From Streptomonospora nanhaiensis (GTDB lineage Bacteria; Actinomycetota; Actinomycetes; Streptosporangiales; Streptosporangiaceae): 64,000 nt of DNA. How positions within the stretch are numbered: the first letter of the stretch is position 1; every line of letters starts with the position of its first letter. The translations under genes were made by a program, and so were the position numbers. The DNA lies in the NCBI RefSeq assembly GCF_026642255.1, contig NZ_CP113264.1:3596001-3660000 (forward strand). The letters run 5' to 3'. Shown here in pieces: positions 50,929 through 59,246 of this stretch. The notes below the pieces were generated by a model. The model worked only from the letters and a program-made list of their open reading frames with translations, ran no database searches and was not told the DNA's origin.

Positions 50929-51786
50929 TCACCCGCCCCGGTTCGCGGCGCGCAAACCCCGGTACCAGCCCAGGACGCGGCCCTCGACGAGCTCGAACAG
51001 CGCCGACAGGGCGAAACCGATCAGGCCGAGCAGGACCATGCCCGCCCACATCTCGGGGATGGCGAAGCTGCGCTGGAACTGGACGATGGCGAACCCCAGG
51101 CCGCTGGAGCTGGCGAACATCTCGCTGATGACCATGAGGATGATCGCCAGGGCCAGGGCCAGGCGCAGCCCGGCCATGATCTGCGGAGCCGCCGAGCGCA
51201 GGACCAGGACGCGCAGCCGTGTGGCGCCGGTGATGCCGTAGCAGCGGGCGGTGTCGGCCAGGACCGGGTCCACGGCGCGCACGCCCTCCACGGTGTTGAG
51301 CAGGACGGGCCACACGCAGCCGGAGACGATCACCATGACCTTCATGGAGTCGTCGATGCCGGCCAGCAGGATCATCAGCGGCACCAGGACCGGCGGCGGG
51401 ACGGCGCGCAGGAACTCCAGGACCGGCTCCAGGAGGGCCCGGGTCCGGGGGGACAGGCCCAGCAGGACCCCCAGGCCCACACCGAGGACCGCCGCGACGG
51501 TGAAGCCGGTGAGCAGGCGGGCGATGCTCGGGAGCACGTCGGTGAAGAGGCGTTCGGAGAACCACAGCTCGACGAAGGCGGCGGCGATGAGGTCGGGGGT
51601 GGGCGTGTAGTAGCTGTCCGAGGCGGCGCCGGCGTAGGCGTAGACCCCGACGAGCACGACGGGGAGCAGGAGCACGTGCAGGGTGCGCAGGCCCAGTCGG
51701 CCCGCGGCGCCGCGGCGCGGTCGCGCGGCCGGGGCCCGCGTCCCGGCGCTGTCGTCGGACCGGGCGGTCCCGAGGGGACGGTTCAT
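50929..51786 (-). CDS. ABC importer permease (SsuC/TauC-like), second of two
   Basis: 285 residues with about six helices. The EAA loop that docks the ATPase reads CYGITGATRLRVLVLRSAAP. Other landmarks: PSIARLLTGFTVAAVLGVGL and VVSEMFASSSGLGFAIVQFQ in near form (MVISEMFASSSG). It overlaps the other permease by ATGA (51783-51786), so the two are coupled and form a heterodimer. Confidence 0.92.
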   Translation of the reverse strand: MNRPLGTARSDDSAGTRAPAARPRRGAAGRLGLRTLHVLLLPVVLVGVYAYAGAASDSYYTPTPDLIAAAFVELWFSERLFTDVLPSIARLLTGFTVAAVLGVGLGVLLGLSPRTRALLEPVLEFLRAVPPPVLVPLMILLAGIDDSMKVMVIVSGCVWPVLLNTVEGVRAVDPVLADTARCYGITGATRLRVLVLRSAAPQIMAGLRLALALAIILMVISEMFASSSGLGFAIVQFQRSFAIPEMWAGMVLLGLIGFALSALFELVEGRVLGWYRGLRAANRGG

Positions 51787-52646
51787 GCCGCTGCCTCCCC
51801 GCGGACGGACGCGTGCCAGTGCAGGACGCGGCGTTCCAGGGCGCGCACCCCGGTGTTGACCAGGACCCCGAGGCCGCCGGTGGCGACGATGAGCGCGTAG
51901 ACCGAGGCAACGGCGCCGCTGGACTGGGCGACGGCGATCTCGCGGCCCAGGCCCGGGGAGCCGATGACGAGCTGGGCGGTGACGGACAGGATGAGCGCGA
52001 CCGCCGCGGCCAGGCGCAGGCCCGTCATCAGGTAGGGCAGGGTGGTGGGCCACACGACGTGGCGGACGCGGGCCAGGCGGCCGAGCCCGTAGGAGCGCGC
52101 GGTCTGCTCGGCGACGGGGTCGACGTCGGCCACCCCGTACAGGACCTGGATGTAGAGGAGCCAGAAGGAGGCGTACACGACCAGGAGCAGGGTGGAGCGC
52201 AGGTCGGTGCCGTACATGAGGACGGCGAGCGGGATGAGCGCGACCGAGGGGATGGGGCGCAGGAAGTCCACCGTGGAGTCGGTGAAGGCGCGCACCCGGG
52301 GCAGCGAGCCCAGGGTGAGGCCGAGCAGGACGGCGGCGGCGAAGGCGATGGCCAGGCCCAGTGCCCATCCGGTGAGCGTGTCGCCCACGGCCGTCCAGAA
52401 GGCGGCCGTGGCGGCGCGTTCGGCCAGGGTGGCCAGAACCTCGGAGGCGGGCGGCAGGTGGCGGGCGGAGACGGCTCCCAGGCGCGGCGCGGCCTCCCAG
52501 AGCGCGAGGAGGGCGGCGATGCCCAGGGCCCCGAGGAGCGGCCTGTCGGGGCCCGCGCGCGCGGCCCGGCGCGTGCGGGCGCCGCCGCCCGCGGGTACGG
52601 CCGGCGGTGCGGCCCCGGTGGTGAGGACTGCCGGCCCACGGCGCAT
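51783..52646 (-). CDS. ABC importer permease (SsuC/TauC-like), first of two
   Basis: 287 residues from ATG 52646; an upstream GTG at 52706 would overlap the regulatory repeats and is disfavoured. Six helices, EAA loop SYGLGRLARVRHVVWPTTLP, and PIPSVALIPLAVLMYGTDLR, as in sulfonate/aromatic-acid importers. No binding-protein gene is in the operon, so the periplasmic-type receptor must be encoded elsewhere. The operon diverges from pobA, so an aromatic acid such as 4-hydroxybenzoate or a precursor is a reasonable guess. Confidence 0.9.
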   Translation of the reverse strand: MRRGPAVLTTGAAPPAVPAGGGARTRRAARAGPDRPLLGALGIAALLALWEAAPRLGAVSARHLPPASEVLATLAERAATAAFWTAVGDTLTGWALGLAIAFAAAVLLGLTLGSLPRVRAFTDSTVDFLRPIPSVALIPLAVLMYGTDLRSTLLLVVYASFWLLYIQVLYGVADVDPVAEQTARSYGLGRLARVRHVVWPTTLPYLMTGLRLAAAVALILSVTAQLVIGSPGLGREIAVAQSSGAVASVYALIVATGGLGVLVNTGVRALERRVLHWHASVRGEAAA

Positions 52647-52942
52647 CGGCGCTCCAACCGCGTCGGGGTGGGCACCGGCGCCCACCACTGTACGTTTTGC
52701 GAACACTTGTTCTTTTGGCGAACATAGGTGATGCGGCTCACCGGGTCAAGATATGGTGCGGGCGCATTTCGACGCCATGGACGCCGACGGCGGGACGGCC
52801 GCGCCCGGGCGGGACACTCCGGGATCCGCGCCGCCGGACGGGGCCCACCGCCCCTCCTGCTCGTTCGTCATGTGAATATGTGTTCGCATAAGGAACTTCT
52901 GTGGCACCCGGGCGCCAAGCCCGACCGACGAGGGGACACCTG
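52647..52942. promoter_or_regulatory. divergent control region of importer operon and pobA with TGTTCGC repeats
   Basis: Contains GCGAACA twice on the + strand (52699-52705 and 52718-52724, 19 bp apart) and its complement TGTTCGC at 52881-52887, close to pobA. A palindrome GAACA-CT-TGTTC (52701-52712) overlaps the first copy. GTTCG-type repeats are used by IclR-family regulators of aromatic genes such as PobR and PcaR. No IclR gene is in the window. Confidence 0.6.
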
Positions 52943-54106
52943 ATGCGCACACGCGTCGGCATCATCGGAGCAGGGCCCGCCGGCCTCCTGCTCTCCCACC
53001 TGCTGCACCTGGCCGGCATCGAGTCGGTGGTGCTGGAAACGCGGGACCGCGCCTACGTCGAGGCCCGCCAGCGCGCGGGCGTCGTGGAACACGGCGTCGC
53101 CCGCCTCCTCCGCCGCAGCGGTCTCGGCGAGCGCATGGACCGCGAGGGCATCACCCACGACGGCATCGAACTGCGCTTCGACGGCCGATCCCACCGCGTG
53201 GACTTCTCCGACCTGTGCGGGCGCAGCGTCGAGATCTGGGCGCAGACCGAGATCGTCAAGGACCTGACCGCCCGGCGCCTGGCCGACGGAGGACAGGTCC
53301 TCTTCGGGGCCCGGGCCACCGCGATCGAGGGGATCGAGACCGACAGCCCCCGCGTGCGCCACACCCTGGAGGGCCGGGAGGAGGTGCTGGAGTGCGACTA
53401 CGTGGCGGCCTGCGACGGCTTCCACGGGATCGGGAGGCGCAGCCTGCCCGAGGGCGTCGTCCGCACCTTCGAGCGCCTCTACCCCTTCAGCTGGCTGGGC
53501 GTGCTGGCCGACGTGCCGCCCTCGTGCGAGGAGCTGGTCTACGCCCGCCACGAACGCGGCTTCGCCCTGCACAGCATGCGCTCGGAGGAGGTGAGCCGCC
53601 TCTACCTCCAGGTGCCCAACGGCACCGACCCCGACGACTGGCCGGAGGAGCGGGTGTGGGAGGAGCTGGCCGAGCGCATGGCCGTGCCCGGCTGGGAACT
53701 GCGACGCGGACCGCTCACCTCCAAGGGCCTGACCCCCATGCGCAGCCTGGTCACCGAGCCGATGAGCCACGGGCGCCTCTACCTGGCCGGGGACGCCGCG
53801 CACATCGTGCCGCCCACCGGGGCCAAGGGGCTCAACCTGGCGCTGCACGACGTGGCGCTGCTCGCGGAGGGCCTGCGCGCCCGGTACACGCACGGCGGGA
53901 CGGGGGCGCTGGAGGACTACTCGGCCGCGGCGCTGCGCCGGGTGTGGCGGGCCGAGCACTTCTCCTACTGGATGACCACGCTGCTGCACACCTCGGGCGA
54001 CGCCTTCGACCACCGCCTCCAGCTCTCGCACCTGGAGTACCTGGCCTCCTCCCGGGCCGCCTCGACCCAGCTGGCGGAGAACTACACCGGCCTGCCCCGC
54101 CCCTAG
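52943..54106 (+). CDS. pobA: 4-hydroxybenzoate 3-monooxygenase
   Basis: 387 residues. FAD enzyme that hydroxylates 4-hydroxybenzoate to protocatechuate with NAD(P)H. FAD fold GIIGAGPAGLLLSHLLHLAG, ARQRAGVVEHGVARLLRRSG, CDGFHGIGRRSLPEGV and GDAAHIVPPTGAKGLNLAL follow the Pseudomonas PobA order almost position by position, including YPFSWLGVLAD and RLYLQVP (the Tyr201 region) and the end LAENYTGLP (Tyr385). Length matches (394 in Pseudomonas). No ring-cleavage pca genes lie in the window. The aldehyde dehydrogenases and importer nearby complete a plausible aromatic route. Confidence 0.95.
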   Translation: MRTRVGIIGAGPAGLLLSHLLHLAGIESVVLETRDRAYVEARQRAGVVEHGVARLLRRSGLGERMDREGITHDGIELRFDGRSHRVDFSDLCGRSVEIWAQTEIVKDLTARRLADGGQVLFGARATAIEGIETDSPRVRHTLEGREEVLECDYVAACDGFHGIGRRSLPEGVVRTFERLYPFSWLGVLADVPPSCEELVYARHERGFALHSMRSEEVSRLYLQVPNGTDPDDWPEERVWEELAERMAVPGWELRRGPLTSKGLTPMRSLVTEPMSHGRLYLAGDAAHIVPPTGAKGLNLALHDVALLAEGLRARYTHGGTGALEDYSAAALRRVWRAEHFSYWMTTLLHTSGDAFDHRLQLSHLEYLASSRAASTQLAENYTGLPRP

Positions 54107-54138
54107 AGGCGTTCGGCGGCGGACGCGGGCACGTCGGC

Positions 54139-54180
54139 CGGCCGTGCCGTTCCCCCCGCGCGGGGGGAACGGCACGGCCG
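54139..54180. terminator. 19-bp perfect hairpin terminator between pobA and the LPMO gene
   Basis: Arms at 54139-54157 and 54162-54180 are perfectly complementary (CGGCCGTGCCGTTCCCCCC) with loop GCGC; it serves both convergent genes. Confidence 0.85.
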
Positions 54181-54190
54181 GGGCGGCGGA

Positions 54191-54856
54191 TCACCCGAAG
54201 ACGACGTCCGAGCAGTTGTAGAACGCCTCGGGGCTGTCCGAGCGCTCCCACACCACGTACACGATGTGCTGGCCCTGCCGCTCGGGCAGGTCGACGTCCC
54301 AGTAGTACTCGGCGCCCTGGACGCCGCCCTGGCGCAGCGGCGGGTCGGTCACCTCGTCGATGAGCTCCAGGTCGTCCCAGGCGAGCGGGGAGCCGGGGTC
54401 CCACCCCTCCTCGGTGACGTAGGTGAAGAACGTACCCGGGTGCTGGGCCCAGGCGTTGTGGTGGAACTCGACCGTCTGCCCCGAGGGCAGGCCGGTGGTC
54501 GGCCAGTCGGTGCGCGCCGCGTTGAACGCGGAGAAGGCGGGAGTGGGCCCGCACAGCTCGCCGTCGGCCACGACCTCCTGGTGGCGGCCGTCGGCGTCGC
54601 CGATGAGGTTGCCGAACCAGTTCCAGAACGGGTACGAGCCGCCCTCGGCCAGGGCGTCGGCGCAGGCGGGGTTGGTCGGCTCGACGTTGCCGCCCGCGCC
54701 GCCCTCGAGTCCGTCGACGTAGCAGGCGTAGGTGCGGCTGGCGGGGTAGGTGAACGCGCCGTGGGCGGCGGCGGGCTGCGGGGCGAGCGACACGGCCAGC
54801 GCACCTGCGAGGGTGCCGGCCGCGGCGATCGCGCCCGCCTTGGTCACAGTCTTCAC
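54191..54856 (-). CDS. secreted AA10 lytic polysaccharide monooxygenase
   Basis: 221 residues from GTG after GGAAGG. Signal peptide 1-31 ends PAAA-HG, so the mature protein begins with His32 (HGAFTYPASRTYAC), the first copper ligand. The second His is most likely in AWAQHPGTFFTYVT (about 139). Other AA10 landmarks are GGNVEPTNPAC, WNWFGNLI, FSAFNAARTDWPTTG and IVYVVWERSDSPEAFYNCSD. It has no carbohydrate-binding module. It oxidatively cleaves cellulose or chitin. The CebR-type box upstream favours cellulose. Confidence 0.93.
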   Translation of the reverse strand: MKTVTKAGAIAAAGTLAGALAVSLAPQPAAAHGAFTYPASRTYACYVDGLEGGAGGNVEPTNPACADALAEGGSYPFWNWFGNLIGDADGRHQEVVADGELCGPTPAFSAFNAARTDWPTTGLPSGQTVEFHHNAWAQHPGTFFTYVTEEGWDPGSPLAWDDLELIDEVTDPPLRQGGVQGAEYYWDVDLPERQGQHIVYVVWERSDSPEAFYNCSDVVFG

Positions 54857-55521
54857 GGGGGGTCTTCCTTTCCGTCTGCGGGCCTGTCCGCCCGGCCTCC
54901 CGGCGGCTCCTCGCCCTGCCCGTTCCGGGTGGACCCGGCGAGGGCCCCGGCAGGGCTGCCCCGACCGCCCCTTTTCCTCGCACGATGGCGGCGCCCGCCG
55001 AGGAATCGGCTGCGCCGCCCCGACGGGGGCGGGGGCGTATCGGGACTTTCGTGAGCACCATGAACGGGCATTCATTTTGGGAACGCTCCCATGGCCTTGC
55101 ACGGTGCAAGTTAACAGGAACGACACAGGCCCACAACGGGTCCTGGAGAAGAATTTTCGCGGTACGGATCGAACCGGACACGCTGAGCTACAGGCCCTTG
55201 CGGAACCCCGTCCGCCCTCGCACGGACCGGGCTCCCCTGACGTGCGCCGACCACCGCCCGGACACCCGGGGCCGCCTCCGCGCGAGCCCACCGCCGCGAA
55301 CGCCGGAGTGCGCAAAGGTCAGTGTGTTCGCACCCTCAGGGAAGTATTCGGAACCGTGTCCGGCGAGGCCCGCCGACGCGCACCGCACTGGGTGGCGCGG
55401 CCCCCGTGCACGAGGGGCCCGGGGACATGGCCGGGGCCTCCCCGCCGACGGGGACCGCCCCGCCCCCTCCCCGGGCGGCCGCCCGGCCGGACCGGTGCCC
55501 CCGGGGGGGCACCCTCCCCGG
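54857..55521. other. 665-bp gene-free stretch upstream of the LPMO gene
   Basis: The only clear elements are the two operator-like palindromes at 55078-55110. A short open frame ending in the LPMO start region has no family match or good ribosome site. From 55200 to 55520 it is GC-rich sequence without motifs that I can recognise. Confidence 0.5.
55078..55110. promoter_or_regulatory. CebR-type box plus second palindrome upstream of the LPMO gene
   Basis: TGGGAACGCTCCCA (55078-55091) differs from the CebR consensus TGGGAGCGCTCCCA at one base. Five bases on is CTTGCAC-G-GTGCAAG (55096-55110), a perfect palindrome of a second LacI-like or other regulator. They stand about 220 bp before the LPMO start. 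Confidence 0.75.
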
Positions 55522-57330
55522 TCAGCCCCAGAAACCGAAGCTGTACAGCAGGCCGTTGGTCGCCGCGACGACGCCCAGGGCGAGCACCGCCCCCGTGACG
55601 AACGAGGTGCGCAGCGAACGCACCAGGAACTCCAGCGACACCAGGTTGTTGAGGAGGAAGTAGCCCAGCATCGTCGCGTGCCAGAACCCGTCCATCGACA
55701 GCGGCTCGAAGTAGTAGGCCGAACCGGTCCACACATCCGTCTCGGTCGTGAACCACGCCCACGCCAGGGCCGCACCGTACCCCAGCGGGATCTGGATCAG
55801 CGGCAGGATCAGCAGCGGCAGGAGCTTGACGAAACCCCACAGGCCGGGCTGGTCGGCCCGGCGCGCCTCGGACTGCGCCCTGCGGGCCGCGTCCTGCTCC
55901 GCGCGCAGGCGGTCGCGGTGCACGCGCTCGGCCTCCTGCCGGCGGCGCTCCTCGATCCTCTGCTCCTCCATGCGGCGGCGCTGCTCCTCCTGCTGGCGCT
56001 GCTGCTCCGCGGCCAGGCGGCGCTGCTCCTCCTGCTGCCGGCGGCGCTCCTCCTCCTGGCGCCGCTGGTGGGCGCCGGTGTCGGCACGCCCGCCGCGGGG
56101 CCCGCCGTACAGGTCGGCGTAGGGGTCGTCCGCGCCCTGGTCGCCGTACGCCTGCCCCTGCTGGTACTGGGACGTGGCCCCCTGCCCGTACGGGGAGGCC
56201 GTCTGTCCGGGCTGCTGCTGCGTGGGCGGGAACTGCGCCGTGGGCTGGTACCCGCCCGGCGCGGAACCCGCCCCGTGGCCGGCGCCCTGCGTGCCCGCGA
56301 CCCGGGTGGCCTGGTCGTCGCCGAACGCCCCCGCCGCGGCGGCTCCCCCCAGGGCCCCGGCCGCACCGCCCAGGGCGGCCGCGCCGCCGGCGCCGAGCAC
56401 CTCCGTGCGCTGGTGGCCGCCGGTGGCCTGCGGGTCCCCCGCCGAGGTCGCCAGCGCCCGGTTGACCTTGGCCACCTGCTCCTGCACACCCGCCATCACC
56501 GCCGGGGGCAGCCAGGACGCCCCGGCGTGCACATCGCCCAGGTAGTCGAGGATCTCGCCCGGCCCGGGCCGCCCCTGCGGGTCCTTGGACAGGCAGGCGG
56601 CGACCAGGTGGCGCAGGCTCTCGGGCACCGCCGACAGGTCGGGCTCCCGGCTGATGATGCGCATGACCATGGTGGGCATGTTGCCCTCGCCGAAGGGCCC
56701 GGTGCCCGACGCCGCGAAGGCCAGGACGGCGCCGTAGGCGAACAGGTCGCCGGCAGGCGTCAGGTGCTCCCCCTGCACCTGCTCGGGGCTCATGAACCCC
56801 GGGGTCCCGATGATGGACTGGGTGGCGGCCGTGCCGTCCGTGGCACGGGCGATGCCGAAGTCGATCACCCGCGGCCCGTCCTCGGACAGCAGCACGTTGC
56901 CCGGCTTCAGGTCGCGGTGGATCAGGCCGACCCGGTGGATCTCCACGAGCGCCTCGGCGAGCCCCGCGGCGAGCACCCGCACACTCGCCTCCGGGAGCGG
57001 CCCGTACGCCTGCACCGCCTCGTCCAGGGGCAGCGAGGGAACGTAGGAGGTGACCAGCCACGGCACCTCGTCGTCGGGACCCGCGTCGATCACCGGGGCG
57101 GTGAACGCCCCGCTCACCTGGCGGGCCGCGGTGACCTCGCGCGCGAAGCGCTGGCGGAAGGAGGCGTCCGCGGCCAGGTGCGGATGGATGCGCTTGACCG
57201 CGACGGCCCGGCCGGCGGCCGAGCGTCCGAAGAACACCTGCCCCATGCCGCCGGCGCCCAGGCGCCCGATCAGCCGGTACCGGCCAATGCGTTCGGGGTC
57301 AGTGTTCTCTAGGGGACCCAACGTCCTCAT
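55522..57330 (-). CDS. Ser/Thr protein kinase with coiled coil and C-terminal membrane domain
   Basis: 602 residues. The kinase domain (15-270) is complete: GRLGAGGMGQVFFG loop, Lys46 in VAVKRIHP, HRDLKPGNVLL, DFGIARATDG, TPGFMSPEQ and FAYGAVLAF. A Gly/Ala/Gln linker (about 290-400) leads to a highly charged coiled coil of Arg/Glu/Gln repeats (about 405-480). Then come about four membrane helices (LLPLLILPLIQIPLGYGAAL to the end). It is cytoplasmic-facing and membrane-anchored. It lacks PASTA or other sensor domains. Targets unknown. Confidence 0.92.
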   Translation of the reverse strand: MRTLGPLENTDPERIGRYRLIGRLGAGGMGQVFFGRSAAGRAVAVKRIHPHLAADASFRQRFAREVTAARQVSGAFTAPVIDAGPDDEVPWLVTSYVPSLPLDEAVQAYGPLPEASVRVLAAGLAEALVEIHRVGLIHRDLKPGNVLLSEDGPRVIDFGIARATDGTAATQSIIGTPGFMSPEQVQGEHLTPAGDLFAYGAVLAFAASGTGPFGEGNMPTMVMRIISREPDLSAVPESLRHLVAACLSKDPQGRPGPGEILDYLGDVHAGASWLPPAVMAGVQEQVAKVNRALATSAGDPQATGGHQRTEVLGAGGAAALGGAAGALGGAAAAGAFGDDQATRVAGTQGAGHGAGSAPGGYQPTAQFPPTQQQPGQTASPYGQGATSQYQQGQAYGDQGADDPYADLYGGPRGGRADTGAHQRRQEEERRRQQEEQRRLAAEQQRQQEEQRRRMEEQRIEERRRQEAERVHRDRLRAEQDAARRAQSEARRADQPGLWGFVKLLPLLILPLIQIPLGYGAALAWAWFTTETDVWTGSAYYFEPLSMDGFWHATMLGYFLLNNLVSLEFLVRSLRTSFVTGAVLALGVVAATNGLLYSFGFWG

Positions 57331-57914
57331 CCTCCGACTCTGCCGCGACTGTCGTCCCGCGACTGCGCTCCCGGGACCCCCGCGATCGTAGCCAACGGCG
57401 GGTGGCGCGCCGACCGCGGACCGACCCCCGCGTCCGCGCGGGAAGGGGCCCAGTCTAGGGGGTTCGGCCGACACGGCACCCCTCCCTCCCGGAAGCGGGG
57501 GCGCGTGTCCGCCGTTCGCCGGACCCTGCCGGAAACGCCCCGGCCGACCGCGAAGTTCCCCCCTGGCCGCCACCGGCCAAGTTGCCGCACGCAGTGGCTG
57601 CGGCCCTCACGTCACACCTAGGGTCGTCCACATCACCCCCACTCGCACGGAGGACGCCGCGGACGCCGGCCCGGGGACGGCGTCCGGCCCGGCACAGGAC
57701 CGCCACGGCGGCCCCCGCCGCGCCCGCGGGGCGGGGGACGCGTGCGCGAGGGAACGGGGGACCGGGTACGCGCCCTCCGGCCCGGCCCCCTCGGAACGGC
57801 ACAGCGACCCCGGCCCGCCACCCGACAGCCGCTCCCCCGCCGCACTGCGTGCGAGGACGGGCCCGCCCGCCCGGGCCGGGAACGCCGGAGCACCGAGGAG
57901 AGGACCACACGGCC
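57331..57914. other. 584-bp gap between the kinase and P450 genes
   Basis: It contains both divergent promoters but no gene that I can support; the frame upstream of the P450 ATG is open but low-complexity. A -10-like CTAGGGT with a flanking ACCTAGGGT palindrome lies near 57616-57624, about 290 bp before the P450 start. Confidence 0.45.
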
Positions 57915-59168
57915 ATGCAGACCATCGACGCACTGCGCATCGACGCCCGGCTGCGCGCGGCCCACAGCCTGTCATGGCTGTCCGCGCAGACGGGCGACCA
58001 CCCCAGCCGCCTCCTGCACCACCCCTGGCGCGACAACCCCTACCCGACCTTCCGGCGGATGCGCTCCCAGGGCCCCTTCACCACCAGCAAGCTCGGCTTC
58101 CGCTCCGCCAACACCTACGAGGCGGTGAGCACCCTCCTGCGCAGCCGGGACTTCGGCGTGCAACCGCCCGCCGGGGCCGCCCTCCCCGGACAGTTCGACA
58201 TCATCGACCTGTCCTTCCTCACGCTCGACCCGCCCGAGCACACCCGTCTGCGCGCCCTCGCCCGCCCCGCCTTCAGCCCGAGCCGCATGGCCGGGTACCG
58301 CACCGAGATCGAGAAGATCACCCACGAACTCCTCGACACGGCGACCGCCCGGCGCGACTTCGACCTCATGCGCGACTTCGCCCAACCCCTGCCGATCGCG
58401 GTGATCAGCCGCCTCCTGGGCATCCCCGAGTCCGACGACGCCCGGTTCGTCCAGATCGGCCACACCATCGGCGGCGCCCTGGACGGCGCCCGCTCGGCGG
58501 GCCACCTGCGCCGGATCGACAAGGCCTCGGCCGAACTGGACGCCCTCTTCGACCGGCTCATGGCCGAACGGCGCACCCGCCCCCGCGAGGACGTGATCTC
58601 CGCCCTGGTCGCCGAGGCCGACGACGGCGCGCTCACCCCCGCCGCACTGCGCGCGATGTGCCGCCTGCTGCTGGTCGCCGGGTTCGAGACCACGGTCAAC
58701 CTGATCGGGAACGGGGTCATGGCCCTGCTGCGCCACCGCGAACAGTGGGAACGGCTGGTGCAGGACCCCGGCCTGGCGCCGGGGGCCGTGGAAGAGGTCC
58801 TGCGCTTCGACTCACCGGTGCAGATGACCACCAGATGGGCGCACACCGAGTCGACCGTGCAGGGCAGGCGACTGCAACCGGGCGACTACGCGCTGTGCCT
58901 GATCGGGTCCGCCAACCGCGACCCGGACCGCTTCGAGGACCCCGACCGGTTCGACATCACCCGCGAGGACGCCTCCGACCACCTCTCCTTCTCCAGCGGC
59001 GCCCACTACTGCCTGGGAGCCCCGCTGGCCCGCCTCGAGGGCGAGATCGCCCTGCGCGCCCTCGCCGAACGGCTCCCGCGCCTGCGCCCCACCGCCGTCC
59101 CCACCCGCCGCGGCACCACCGTCGTACGCTCCCTGTCCCGGTTCCCCGTCACCACCGGCACCCCCTGA
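57915..59168 (+). CDS. cytochrome P450
   Basis: 417 residues. The I-helix has LLVAGFETTVNLIGN (Glu-Thr pair), the K-helix EEVLRFDSPV (ExxR), and the heme loop LSFSSGAHYCLGAPLARLEG with Cys about 366. It has no membrane segment, as usual for soluble bacterial P450s, and needs partner ferredoxin and reductase, neither adjacent. The first 30 residues are a short variable helix. It is a likely hydroxylase for a small molecule or drug. The xylanase gene follows 78 bp downstream with no clear functional link. Confidence 0.93.
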   Translation: MQTIDALRIDARLRAAHSLSWLSAQTGDHPSRLLHHPWRDNPYPTFRRMRSQGPFTTSKLGFRSANTYEAVSTLLRSRDFGVQPPAGAALPGQFDIIDLSFLTLDPPEHTRLRALARPAFSPSRMAGYRTEIEKITHELLDTATARRDFDLMRDFAQPLPIAVISRLLGIPESDDARFVQIGHTIGGALDGARSAGHLRRIDKASAELDALFDRLMAERRTRPREDVISALVAEADDGALTPAALRAMCRLLLVAGFETTVNLIGNGVMALLRHREQWERLVQDPGLAPGAVEEVLRFDSPVQMTTRWAHTESTVQGRRLQPGDYALCLIGSANRDPDRFEDPDRFDITREDASDHLSFSSGAHYCLGAPLARLEGEIALRALAERLPRLRPTAVPTRRGTTVVRSLSRFPVTTGTP

Positions 59169-59246
59169 GGAGGAGCCCCCGCACGACACGCGCGACCCGA
59201 CCCCGGCGTGCCCCACCGGCACACAGGCCCAGCGAGAGGAACCCCG

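Noticed and set aside
54853..55071. A 72-codon frame ending in the LPMO start region
   Set aside because: No ribosome site, low-complexity product and overlap with regulatory sequence; not a supported gene.
57582..57914. N-terminal extension of the P450
   Set aside because: The frame is open but encodes an Arg/Pro/Ala-rich stretch; P450 similarity starts at ATG 57915.
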